Positions 1 through 6,253 of a stretch of 6,298 nt of DNA are shown one piece after another. The stretch lies in the NCBI GenBank assembly GCA_003447515.1, contig DLZA01000372.1, positions 1 to 6,298 of the forward strand, written 5' to 3'. Source of the stretch: Paracoccaceae bacterium (lineage in GTDB: Bacteria; Pseudomonadota; Alphaproteobacteria; Rhodobacterales; Rhodobacteraceae). The notes below the pieces were generated by a model. The model had not been told where the DNA came from, did no database searches, and saw only the letters and a list, made by a program, of their open reading frames with translations. The first letter of the stretch is position 1. Each line of letters opens with the position of its first letter. The position numbers and the translations under genes were made by a program.

Positions 1-43
1 TTTTATTTTTCGTTCAAGAAAACTCTAGTCAATCACAATCAAA

Positions 44-52
44 TGTTACATT
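44..52 (+). promoter_or_regulatory. Possible extended -10 element upstream of the GST gene
   Basis: The bases TGTTACATT resemble an extended -10 (TG, one base, then TACATT, which matches four of six TATAAT positions). They lie 72 bases before the preferred start of the glutathione transferase at 125. No convincing -35 is visible 17 bases upstream, so this rests on the TG extension alone. The T-rich first ten bases of the window could be the tail of something upstream, but nothing there can be identified. Confidence 0.25.
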
Positions 53-112
53 AACAGCTCACGACGGTTTTGTTCACATCACGTCAACTAGAGGCGCGCT
101 GCAATGATAAAC

Positions 113-117
113 AGGAA
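113..117 (+). promoter_or_regulatory. Ribosome-binding site deciding the GST start
   Basis: AGGAA sits seven bases before the ATG at 125. A second candidate, GAGG at 91-94, sits nine bases before an in-frame ATG at 104. Both spacings are acceptable. The 125 start is preferred because it puts the conserved IDLYY-PTPNG segment close to the N-terminus, as in E. coli YfcG, which begins MIDLYFAPTPNG. The 104 start would add only seven residues (MINRNCS). Confidence 0.5.
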
Positions 118-124
118 CTGCTCA

Positions 125-781
125 ATGCGAGATCCTATCGACCTCTACTACTGGCCTACGCCCAACGGATGGAAAATCTCCATCGCGCTTTTCGAATTTG
201 ATTTGCCCTTTGAAACTCATCTAATTAACATCGCAAAAGGCGATCAATTCGACCCCAATTTCTTGAAAGTCGCACCCAACAATCGAATACCTGCAATCAC
301 AGATCCTAATGGCCCTGATGGCAATCCGATCTCTATCTTTGAGTCCGGCGCAATCCTACAATACCTCGCGCACAAAATGAATAGATTTGCGGGCACTTCC
401 AAGCGCAATTGTATTGCTGTCAATCAATGGCTGATGTGGCAAGTGGGCGGTGTTGGGCCCATGGCAGGCCAATGTCACCATTTTATCAAATACGCTCCAT
501 TTATGGATCCACCAAATGATTTACCCTACGCCAAAAACCGCTACCGCACTGAAACAGCCAGACTTTATGGCGTTTTGGAAGATCAACTTAAAAACCAGGA
601 GTATATCTGTGGCGCATATTCTATTGCGGATATGGCTGTCTGGCCTTGGGCGAGCTTGTGGGAAGGGCAAGAACAAATACTAGACGGCAAACCAAACCTC
701 ACAGCTTGGCTTGAACGCGTCGCAAACCGGCCAGCTGTGCAAAAGGGCCGCGCTCACTACGCAGAATTACGCTCTGCATAA
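125..781 (+). CDS. yfcG: YfcG-like (Nu-class) glutathione S-transferase / disulfide-bond oxidoreductase
   Basis: This is a 218-residue cytosolic GST-fold protein. The thioredoxin-like N-terminal domain carries PTPNG at 11-15, and Thr12 and Asn14 match the glutathione-contacting Thr and Asn of YfcG. NNRIPAI (52-58) has the cis-proline loop and ESGAI (73-77) the gamma-glutamyl-binding Glu-Ser. The helical C-terminal domain has WQVGGVGPMAGQCHHF (105-120), nearly identical to YfcG, and the N-capping box YSIADMAVWPW (165-175). Length matches YfcG (about 215). Characterised YfcG binds glutathione disulfide and reduces disulfides without an active-site cysteine; the same activity here is inferred from similarity. 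It stands alone on the plus strand, convergent with the operon downstream. The start could instead be the in-frame ATG at 104. Family assignment is strong; the physiological substrate cannot be read from sequence. Confidence 0.9.
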   Translation: MRDPIDLYYWPTPNGWKISIALFEFDLPFETHLINIAKGDQFDPNFLKVAPNNRIPAITDPNGPDGNPISIFESGAILQYLAHKMNRFAGTSKRNCIAVNQWLMWQVGGVGPMAGQCHHFIKYAPFMDPPNDLPYAKNRYRTETARLYGVLEDQLKNQEYICGAYSIADMAVWPWASLWEGQEQILDGKPNLTAWLERVANRPAVQKGRAHYAELRSA

Positions 782-940
782 TCGCAGCCAGTATACACAA
801 AAAATTTCTTCAAGGTTAGATAAACAGGCATGTGAACGAGTTTGTTCATAACTTCATCGCCATCCAAAAATAAGAAGACACTATCGGAACGTTCAGCCAA
901 AATCTCGCAGTAATTTTACCGGCACTCTGTAAAGCAGGCA
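782..940. other. Convergent intergenic gap, no strong terminator
   Basis: This 159-base gap separates the 3' ends of the GST and hydrolase genes. It holds a small inverted repeat, TGAAC-GAGTTT-GTTCA (833-848), extendable by a G-T and a T-A pair to a seven-pair stem with a six-base loop. A second weak pair, TTTAC/GTAAA, lies near 916-933. Neither is GC-rich or followed by a run of T on either strand, so neither qualifies as a confident intrinsic terminator. No RNA gene is recognisable. Confidence 0.4.
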
Positions 941-1606
941 TTATTTCGCTGCCTTCGCGAACATTTCTATCATAAACTGCAGGCTCAGGCTCAGCCCATC
1001 AGGCGCGATCCCGTGCCCTGCACCTTTTGACACATGAGTGAACACCTCAAATTCTGCCGCTTTTAGCAGCTCGGCCGCCTCAGGCATGGACACAGGCGGA
1101 ACCACCTCATCCGCATCCCCATGGATCAGCAAGATTGGTGGCTTCGTCTGCACCTCATTCAACTCGCTTGGGCGCAACAAACGTCCTGAAAAACCAATTA
1201 TTCCCGCCAGTTTCTTCATTCTCCGCGGCCCAACATGTAGACTCATCATGGTTCCTTGCGAAAATCCAACCAGAAACGTCTGCGCTGCAGTCACACTCTC
1301 AGTTTCCATAATTTCTGTGAGCCAGTCATCGAACATTTGCGCCGCTTGGTCCATACTCACATTCGCCGCTTCTTCAGTTGATCCATCGATCCATGGGATC
1401 GGGAACCATTCATAACCCATTGGGCTCATCTGACATTTATTTGGCGCATTTGGCGCATAAAAAACGGCATCAGGCATATGTTCGGCAAGAGGGTCACCCA
1501 ACGATAAGAGATCATTCCCATCGGCACCGTACCCGTGTACGAAAACTACCAAATTTTTCACATTACCTGATTTTGGCGCCTTACGGGCGCTTTCCATAAT
1601 GGCCAT
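941..1606 (-). CDS. Alpha/beta hydrolase of the phospholipase/carboxylesterase family
   Basis: This 221-residue protein belongs to the compact esterase family that includes YpfH, carboxylesterase 2 and acyl-protein thioesterases. The oxyanion-hole strand ends in HGYGADG (24-30). The nucleophile is Ser116 in GFSQG (114-118), the acid Asp166 in HGDADEVVP (162-170) and the base His198 in GAGHG (195-199), so the triad is complete and correctly ordered. No signal peptide or membrane segment is seen, so it is probably cytoplasmic. The start is the ATG whose first base is the last base of the upstream glycosylase stop (TGATG at 1608-1604), with AGGGA seven bases before it. An in-frame ATG at 1651 would add 15 residues of atypical leader and overlap the glycosylase by 46 bases. 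It is last in the cbiD-cobK operon. The substrate is unknown; a carboxylic or thioester is expected from the family. Confidence 0.88.
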   Translation of the reverse strand: MAIMESARKAPKSGNVKNLVVFVHGYGADGNDLLSLGDPLAEHMPDAVFYAPNAPNKCQMSPMGYEWFPIPWIDGSTEEAANVSMDQAAQMFDDWLTEIMETESVTAAQTFLVGFSQGTMMSLHVGPRRMKKLAGIIGFSGRLLRPSELNEVQTKPPILLIHGDADEVVPPVSMPEAAELLKAAEFEVFTHVSKGAGHGIAPDGLSLSLQFMIEMFAKAAK

Positions 1607-2229
1607 CAAAAGTTCCCTTTTTTGTTCTTCATCGAGCTGTAGTACGCCCACAAAAGCCTAGCTGCAACAGCCCGCCACGGCGACCATTCCACGGCCATCA
1701 TACGCATCTGCTTTTCGTCTGGCCGTACGTCAAGTTCAAACAGAGCTCTTGACGCTTCTTGCAGCGCCAAGTCACCGTGTGGAAACACATCCTGCCGGCC
1801 TAACGACGCCAGAGCGTAAACCTCTGCTGTCCACGTCCCAATCCCAACAATCTTGCATAACTCTTTGATGACGTTGTCGTCAGTCATGTGGTACAAACCG
1901 CTGTAATTCAACAAACTTCCCGCGAGTGCTTTCGAACAACGCACCTTTGACTGTGACAAACCGACACTTTGTAAATCCAATTCAGACGCCGCAACCACAT
2001 TCGCCTGTATATCTAAACCAACCGCCTTCACACGTTTCCAAATGGCTAGGGCCGAAGCCTTTGAAACCTGTTGCCCCACGACCGTATTCATCAACGCACC
2101 GAAACCATTCTCACGCCGCCGCAATGGAAGCTGACCAGTCTGTTCTAATACCACTGCAAATCTTGGATCAAGTGCGGCCAACCATGCTGCCCCCTCCTCG
2201 ACATCAGCATCAGTTTCAATAATCCTCAC
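1606..2229 (-). CDS. DNA-3-methyladenine glycosylase II family protein (AlkA-like)
   Basis: This 207-residue helix-hairpin-helix base-excision glycosylase is expected to remove alkylated bases such as 3-methyladenine from DNA. The core begins with GFGALMNTVVGQQVS (42-56), the typical GQQ-S helix of the superfamily. The hairpin IVGIGTWTAE (127-136) binds the DNA backbone. Asp153 in VFPHGDLALQ aligns with catalytic Asp238 of E. coli AlkA. The tail WSPWRAVAARLLWAYY (183-198) is the usual AlkA-family ending. It is shorter than E. coli AlkA (282) because the extra N-terminal domain is absent, which is common in alphaproteobacteria. The start is a GTG at 2229 whose last two bases share the cobK stop (GTGA). 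It gives the MRIIETDADV N-terminus expected of relatives; an upstream ATG at 2253 would add eight residues and a longer overlap. Only a weak GGA precedes it by six bases, consistent with coupling to cobK. Confidence 0.9.
   Translation of the reverse strand: MRIIETDADVEEGAAWLAALDPRFAVVLEQTGQLPLRRRENGFGALMNTVVGQQVSKASALAIWKRVKAVGLDIQANVVAASELDLQSVGLSQSKVRCSKALAGSLLNYSGLYHMTDDNVIKELCKIVGIGTWTAEVYALASLGRQDVFPHGDLALQEASRALFELDVRPDEKQMRMMAVEWSPWRAVAARLLWAYYSSMKNKKGNF
1614..1618 (-). promoter_or_regulatory. Ribosome-binding site of the hydrolase
   Basis: On the minus strand AGGGA lies seven bases before the ATG at 1606, inside the last codons of the glycosylase gene. Its spacing selects the 1606 start over the upstream in-frame ATG at 1651. 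With the TGATG overlap it indicates coupled translation. Confidence 0.65.
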
Positions 2230-2954
2230 AGTGCGTCCAACCAAGCCATACATTCTGCAACAGTCCAGACCACCGAAACATTAGGTCGCTTGGGGCGCTT
2301 TTGCATCACGACAGGAAGTCCCAGCTGACGCGCTGCGTCCAACTTACTGCGCGACCGTAACCCGCCCGCATTTTTTACCACCAGCCAATCAATACCCTCC
2401 GCTTCAAAAAACGCCACCTCTTCCTCCACTGAAAACGGTGGACGCCCCAAAACAAACTGCCCCATTTTAAATGGAAACTTTCGTTCAGGTCGATCAATTA
2501 CACGGCACAACAGCCGCCGCCCGGTAAGACCAGAAAACTGATCCAACGTCTGCCTTCCTGTTCCCAAAAACACGGTTGCACCCTCGGGAATGATCCCTAC
2601 CGTCTCTTCAAATTTTTCGATATAACGCCAGTTATCGCCCACCTCGGGTTTCCACCCCAGCCGCTGCAAAATTACATGCGCTACACCTGTTACTGCGCAA
2701 GCGTCGCCAGCATTCCATGTCATTTGCGCTGCAAAGGGATGTGTAGCGTCTACTACAACGTCAATCGCGGCCATCTCTAAAAACCTTACCAGCCCATTAA
2801 CACCACCAAACCCCCCAATCCGCGTTTCACACCCCAAGTCAATCGGTTCCCTTGTTACCCCAGCTAAGGACGCAACAACCTGATACTGATTCAAAATCTG
2901 GTTTATCAACTCCCGTGCCTCTGATGTACCCGCTAGCACCAAAACACGTTTCAA
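2226..2954 (-). CDS. cobK: Precorrin-6A reductase (CobK/CbiJ family)
   Basis: This 242-residue protein is the NADPH-dependent reductase that converts precorrin-6A to dihydroprecorrin-6 in corrin-ring synthesis. Family landmarks appear in order: LAGTSEAR (7-14) at the dinucleotide-binding N-terminus, GGFGG (47-51), VDATHPFAAQM (68-78), FLGTGRQ (129-135), a CRVIDRP segment (150-156) and VVKNAGG (192-198). Length is normal for CobK (about 240-260). The start is a TTG at 2954 overlapping the cbiD stop as TTGA, with GGGG (2966-2963) eight bases upstream. No ATG fits, since the nearby ATG at 2961 is out of frame. It lies between cbiD and the glycosylase, with four-base overlaps on both sides. Sequence alone does not separate CobK (metal-free substrate) from CbiJ (cobalt-precorrin-6A); the name depends on which route the organism uses. 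Confidence 0.93.
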   Translation of the reverse strand: MKRVLVLAGTSEARELINQILNQYQVVASLAGVTREPIDLGCETRIGGFGGVNGLVRFLEMAAIDVVVDATHPFAAQMTWNAGDACAVTGVAHVILQRLGWKPEVGDNWRYIEKFEETVGIIPEGATVFLGTGRQTLDQFSGLTGRRLLCRVIDRPERKFPFKMGQFVLGRPPFSVEEEVAFFEAEGIDWLVVKNAGGLRSRSKLDAARQLGLPVVMQKRPKRPNVSVVWTVAECMAWLDAL

Positions 2955-4006
2955 AACGCATGCCCCAAAACAGCACCAGCCCGATCAACAACCACAATAT
3001 CAATTGCTATATCGGAACCCTTCAATTGTGACTCTACCACCGACTTTGCTATCACTGCGATTTCTTGTGCCAATCCGCGCCCGGCAATCTCTATAGCATC
3101 TAAAGCCGTGTTTGCCCCGGATACATCAACAAGCGCCAATCGTGCAGCCACAACATTCAAGGCCTCAAAATCCACCTGACTGCGTGAAGAATGCAAGTCT
3201 ACTGCACCCTGCGCAAGCTTTGTGATCTTGCCAACACCACCACCAATGGTAACGCGCGGCACTGGATGGTTTCGCAGATACTTCAGCAAACCACCTGAAA
3301 AATCCCCCATATCCAGCATCGCGTGATCGGGCAGCGCAAACATTTTCTGGACCACTCGTTCTGAGGTCGCACCCGTGCATCCCGCCACATGTGCCTGCCC
3401 GCTAGCTCGTGCAACATCAACACCGCGATGAATGCTTGAGATCCATGCGGCACAGGAGAACGGACGCACTATTCCCGTCGTCCCAAGAATAGACAACCCA
3501 CCCTTAATTCCAAGACGTGGATTCCAAGTTTTTAATGCAATCTCCGCGCCACCAGGGACAGACACAGTAATATCAACGTCGTCAGAAACACCGTAAACAG
3601 AAGCCATTTCCGCCACAACAGCGCGCATCATCTCGCGTGGTACCGGATTGATCGCAGGTTCCCCAATGCTAATCGGCAATCCCGCTTTGGTCACCGTCCC
3701 AACCCCCTCGCCTGCCTTAAAAACGATACCATTGGCACTAGCAGTAACACGCACTACGATTAGTGCACCATGTGTGACATCCGGATCATCTCCCGCATCC
3801 TTTGTTATCCCCACCTCGGTCCAACCATGGCCGCGATCCTGATGCGCTATAGGAAATACTGGCGTCTCTCCACGCGGCAAAACAATCTCCACTTCGCGTG
3901 GAAAGCCATCACCCCACAACGCCATCAGCCCCGCCTTCACAGCGGCGGTGGCACAAGCGCCCGTGGTCCAACCACTGCGCAAATCTCCCGTTGGCTTACG
4001 TGTCAT
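2951..4006 (-). CDS. cbiD: Cobalt-precorrin-5B C(1)-methyltransferase
   Basis: CbiD is the SAM-dependent enzyme that methylates C-1 of the corrin macrocycle with loss of the C-20 unit in the early-cobalt-insertion route. The 351-residue product has its conserved blocks in order: LRSGWTTGACATAA (9-22), KDAGDDPDVTHGA (69-81), GEGVGTVTKAGLP (99-111), INPVPREMM (119-127), VPGGAEIALKTWNPRLGIKG (150-169), ILGTTGIVRPFS (173-184) and a glycine-rich GGGVGKITKLAQG (255-267). Length is typical. The ATG at 4006 is chosen because relatives begin a few residues before the RRGWTTG-like block. An in-frame TTG at 4042 would add 12 residues (MAPGIFEPIVPY) but overlaps the best promoter match. No Shine-Dalgarno sequence precedes either start at a good distance. 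It is first gene of the minus-strand operon and divergent from cobA. Confidence 0.93.
   Translation of the reverse strand: MTRKPTGDLRSGWTTGACATAAVKAGLMALWGDGFPREVEIVLPRGETPVFPIAHQDRGHGWTEVGITKDAGDDPDVTHGALIVVRVTASANGIVFKAGEGVGTVTKAGLPISIGEPAINPVPREMMRAVVAEMASVYGVSDDVDITVSVPGGAEIALKTWNPRLGIKGGLSILGTTGIVRPFSCAAWISSIHRGVDVARASGQAHVAGCTGATSERVVQKMFALPDHAMLDMGDFSGGLLKYLRNHPVPRVTIGGGVGKITKLAQGAVDLHSSRSQVDFEALNVVAARLALVDVSGANTALDAIEIAGRGLAQEIAVIAKSVVESQLKGSDIAIDIVVVDRAGAVLGHAF
2963..2966 (-). promoter_or_regulatory. Ribosome-binding site of cobK supporting a TTG start
   Basis: GGGG on the minus strand lies eight bases before the TTG at 2954, within the final codons of cbiD. There is no in-frame ATG nearby, so this site is the main support for the unusual TTG start and the TTGA overlap. 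Confidence 0.5.
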
Positions 4007-4013
4007 ATATGGG

Positions 4014-4042
4014 ACTATAGGCTCGAAAATTCCTGGCGCCAA
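4014..4042 (-). promoter_or_regulatory. Candidate sigma-70 promoter of the cbiD operon
   Basis: On the minus strand TTGGCG (4042-4037, four of six matches to TTGACA) is followed after exactly 17 bases by TATAGT (4019-4014, five of six to TATAAT). Transcription would begin about seven bases on, at or next to the ATG at 4006, giving a leaderless or nearly leaderless message. A perfect eight-base palindrome, TGGCGCCA (4034-4041), overlaps the -35. This is a match by eye, not scored. Confidence 0.4.
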
Positions 4043-4068
4043 CGGCTCAAATTGCGTCGTGTATTTGC

Positions 4069-4097
4069 TTGGAATGGTTGCGCGAAAGGTTCATAGT
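4069..4097 (+). promoter_or_regulatory. Candidate sigma-70 promoter of cobA
   Basis: TTGGAA (4069-4074, four of six) and CATAGT (4092-4097, four of six) are separated by 17 bases. The expected transcription start would fall on or near the A of the ATG at 4104, so this message too could be leaderless. The match is weaker than that on the opposite strand, and a promoter inside cbiD cannot be excluded. Confidence 0.25.
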
Positions 4098-4103
4098 AAT
4101 ACG

Positions 4104-4955
4104 ATGAAAACGAATCCCCTCCCTCCTAACGAATGGCCCACCCTGAAAAAGGGCTCGGTCTGGCTTTGCGGCGCTGGACCCGGTGATCCGGGCTTACTTA
4201 CGATGCACGCGCTCAACGCACTGCGCCAAGCGGATGTAATCGTTTACGATGCATTAGTGGATAAGCGCATTCTCGATTGGGCGGGTTTTGCCGCAACAAA
4301 AGAATACGCAGGCAAGCGCGGCGGAAAACCCTCTGCCAAACAGCGTGATATTTCCTTACGCCTCGTGGAGCTGGCAAAACAGGGCAAAAGAGTACTCCGT
4401 CTGAAGGGTGGCGATCCATTTGTATTCGGACGCGGCGGCGAAGAAGGCCAAACGCTCGTTCAGCACGGTATACCAATTCGCATTATTCCAGGCATTTCTG
4501 CGGGAATTGGTGGCCTTGCCTATGCCGGCATCCCTGTCACCCACCGCGATGTAAACCAATCCGTAACTTTTGTCACCGGCCACGACCAATCAGGCGAAAC
4601 ACCCTCGTCATTAAACTGGCAAGCCATCTCAGACGGCTCCCAAGTTCTTGTTATTTATATGGGCATGAAGCACATGGAACGGATAAGGGCCAAACTCTTG
4701 GACGCTGGCCGCGCTACAGATGAGCCCTGCGCTGTTGTGACCTCCGCCACTACTCCAGACCAGAGAGTATTGGAAACAACACTTGGCACCATGATCACAG
4801 ACATCGATAGAGCAGGCCTAAAACCACCTGCCATTGTCTGTATCGGCAAATCCGTCCTCATGCGTCAAGCTTTAGACTGGGCTGCTATGGCCGAGGGCGA
4901 AGCACCGCGTAATACCGATCCCCTCGGCAGAGGCCGCCCAGCAGAATCAGCCTGA
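4104..4955 (+). CDS. cobA: Uroporphyrinogen-III C-methyltransferase (SUMT)
   Basis: This SAM-dependent enzyme of the tetrapyrrole methylase family methylates uroporphyrinogen III at C-2 and C-7 to give precorrin-2, the branch point to cobalamin and siroheme. In the 283-residue product, VWLCGAGPGDPGLLT (19-33) is the first SUMT signature. ADVIVYDALVD (43-53), the RLKGGDPFVFGRGGEE core (99-114), IPGISAGIGG (128-137) and GIPVTHRD (142-149) follow in order, and GKRGGKPSAKQ (70-80) is the usual basic loop. It is a single-domain SUMT, not fused to siroheme dehydrogenase/ferrochelatase as in CysG. The ATG at 4104 is chosen by family length. The frame stays open upstream to an ATG at 3948, but that would run through the cbiD start, and the nearest AAGG (4086-4089) is 14 bases from the ATG, too far for a good site. 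Its stop shares one base with the cobB start. Confidence 0.93.
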   Translation: MKTNPLPPNEWPTLKKGSVWLCGAGPGDPGLLTMHALNALRQADVIVYDALVDKRILDWAGFAATKEYAGKRGGKPSAKQRDISLRLVELAKQGKRVLRLKGGDPFVFGRGGEEGQTLVQHGIPIRIIPGISAGIGGLAYAGIPVTHRDVNQSVTFVTGHDQSGETPSSLNWQAISDGSQVLVIYMGMKHMERIRAKLLDAGRATDEPCAVVTSATTPDQRVLETTLGTMITDIDRAGLKPPAIVCIGKSVLMRQALDWAAMAEGEAPRNTDPLGRGRPAESA

Positions 4956-6214
4956 TGCCAGGCCTGATACTCTCTGCACCTTGCTCCGCCAGCGGTAAAA
5001 CTATCCTCTCACTAGGGCTTCTACGCGCATTGAAAAACCGCGGCATGCCCATCCGTTCCGCCAAATCTGGCCCTGATTACATAGACCCCTGCTTTCACGC
5101 TGCCGCATCAGGAGCAGAATGTCTCAACCTCGACGCATGGGCCATGGCCCCTGATACTATTCACCATTTGGCGGCAGGTTCTGAAACCCTGATTATTGAG
5201 GGAGCCATGGGCCTCTTTGATGGGGCACCACCCAACGGTAAAGGCGCTACAGCCGACCTCGCCCGCATTCTTGGCCTCCCAGTGATACTCATCCTCGATG
5301 TGAGCCACCAAGCCCAATCTGCCGCCGCGATCGCGCTCGGTTTCAAGACCCTCGACCCCACAATCCACATTGGGGGTCTGATCTTGAACAAAGTCGGCTC
5401 GCCCCGCCATGAGCGCATGGTGCGCAAAGCCTTGAAACCATTGAATATTCCCATTCTTGGCTCCATAATGCGGCAAAAGAATTTACAAACCCCATCTCGC
5501 CACCTGGGCCTAGTCCAAGCGGCTGAGCATACTGACCTCGAAACTTTTCTAAATCAAGCAGCTCATATCGTTGAAAAAAATATCGACATTGACGCTTTAA
5601 TAGCACTAGCAACCGAGCAAACCACCCCTACAAAACCCGCAACACTTCTCGCCCCACCAGCGCAGCGCATCTCTGTCGCATATGACACTGCCTTTGCCTT
5701 TTGCTATCCACACGTTTTACAGGGTTGGCACGCTCAAGGCGCCGAAGTTCAAACCTTCTCGCCTTTAGCAAATGAGCCGCCACCTCCATGTGACCTCGTT
5801 TTTCTGCCGGGCGGCTACCCCGAGCTTCACGCAGGTACACTTGCCGCCAACGAAACCTTTTTAAACGGCCTGCGCTATGCTCCCGCCATCTACGGCGAAT
5901 GCGGTGGCTTCATGACCCTTGGCGAGGGTCTCATTGACAAAAATGGCACACCTCATCGGCTAGCCGGCCTCCTTAATCTCGAAACCAGTTTTGCAGAACG
6001 AAGGCTCCACCTTGGGTATCGCAACCTTACACCACAGGGTGGTCCATGGAAAACAAATATGAAAGCCCACGAATTTCACTATGCAACGACCCTCAAAGCT
6101 GTTGGCAAACCGCTCTTTAAAACCACAGACGCAGACGGTGTTAAACTCCCCGATATGGGTCTTGAGAACGGCACAGTATCTGGTTCCTTCGCTCACATCA
6201 TCGCCCCAGTTTAA
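4955..6214 (+). CDS. cobB: Cobyrinate / hydrogenobyrinate a,c-diamide synthase
   Basis: CobB (CbiA family) uses ATP and glutamine to amidate the a and c carboxylates of the corrin ring. The 419-residue protein has both domains. The N-terminal synthetase starts with the P-loop variant SAPCSASGKT (7-16), then SAKSGPDYIDPCFH (35-48), IEGAMGLFDG (81-90) and LILDVSHQAQSAAA (112-125). The C-terminal class I glutaminase begins near residue 238 and contains FLPGGYPELH (283-292), nucleophile Cys316 in YGECGGFM and catalytic His414 in SFAHII, with HEFHYA at 372-377. The length is slightly below many relatives but no domain is missing. The ATG overlaps the cobA stop (TGATG at 4953-4957) with no clear ribosome-binding site, so translation is probably coupled to cobA. 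Whether it acts on cobyrinate or the metal-free hydrogenobyrinate cannot be told from sequence. Confidence 0.94.
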   Translation: MPGLILSAPCSASGKTILSLGLLRALKNRGMPIRSAKSGPDYIDPCFHAAASGAECLNLDAWAMAPDTIHHLAAGSETLIIEGAMGLFDGAPPNGKGATADLARILGLPVILILDVSHQAQSAAAIALGFKTLDPTIHIGGLILNKVGSPRHERMVRKALKPLNIPILGSIMRQKNLQTPSRHLGLVQAAEHTDLETFLNQAAHIVEKNIDIDALIALATEQTTPTKPATLLAPPAQRISVAYDTAFAFCYPHVLQGWHAQGAEVQTFSPLANEPPPPCDLVFLPGGYPELHAGTLAANETFLNGLRYAPAIYGECGGFMTLGEGLIDKNGTPHRLAGLLNLETSFAERRLHLGYRNLTPQGGPWKTNMKAHEFHYATTLKAVGKPLFKTTDADGVKLPDMGLENGTVSGSFAHIIAPV

Positions 6215-6253
6215 TCGATTAGTCAGATGTTTAATCATTATTAAAGGATCATA
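6212..6253 (+). promoter_or_regulatory. Palindromic spacer with ribosome-binding site between cobB and the next gene
   Basis: The cobB stop codon begins a perfect ten-base palindrome, TAATCGATTA (6212-6221). It is followed by an AT-only inverted repeat, TTTAAT-CATT-ATTAAA (6230-6245), ending at a good ribosome-binding site AAAGGA (6243-6248) five bases before the ATG at 6254. No GC-rich stem with a T run is present, so read-through from cobB is plausible. The repeats are short and AT-rich and could be coincidental. Confidence 0.35.

Noticed and set aside
833..848. TGAAC-GAGTTT-GTTCA hairpin as an intrinsic terminator between the GST and hydrolase genes
   Set aside because: The stem is short and not GC-rich, and no T run follows on either strand.
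757..900. A 47-codon minus-strand open frame starting at TTG 900 (internal ATG at 849) across the convergent gap
   Set aside because: It has no Shine-Dalgarno, overlaps the 3' end of the GST gene, resembles no family I recognise, and an open stretch of this length is expected by chance.
1038..1415. Long plus-strand open frame inside the hydrolase gene (encoding 125 residues)
   Set aside because: It is antisense to a hydrolase with a complete catalytic triad. The predicted protein is serine-rich, low in complexity and without recognisable domains, typical of an antisense shadow.
1607..1651. Upstream ATG at 1651 as the hydrolase start
   Set aside because: It gives a 46-base overlap with the glycosylase and a non-family leader. 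The ATG at 1606 has a well-spaced AGGGA and a TGATG coupling junction.
3991..4021. Plus-strand TTGGCT ... TATAGG as a cobA promoter
   Set aside because: The spacing of 19 bases is poor, and the TATAG match largely reflects the self-complementary CTATAG that serves as the better -10 on the opposite strand.
3948..4103. In-frame upstream extension of cobA from an ATG at 3948
   Set aside because: It would run antisense through the conserved 5' coding region of cbiD, and the extra 52 residues do not resemble SUMT proteins, which begin just before the GAGPGDP signature.
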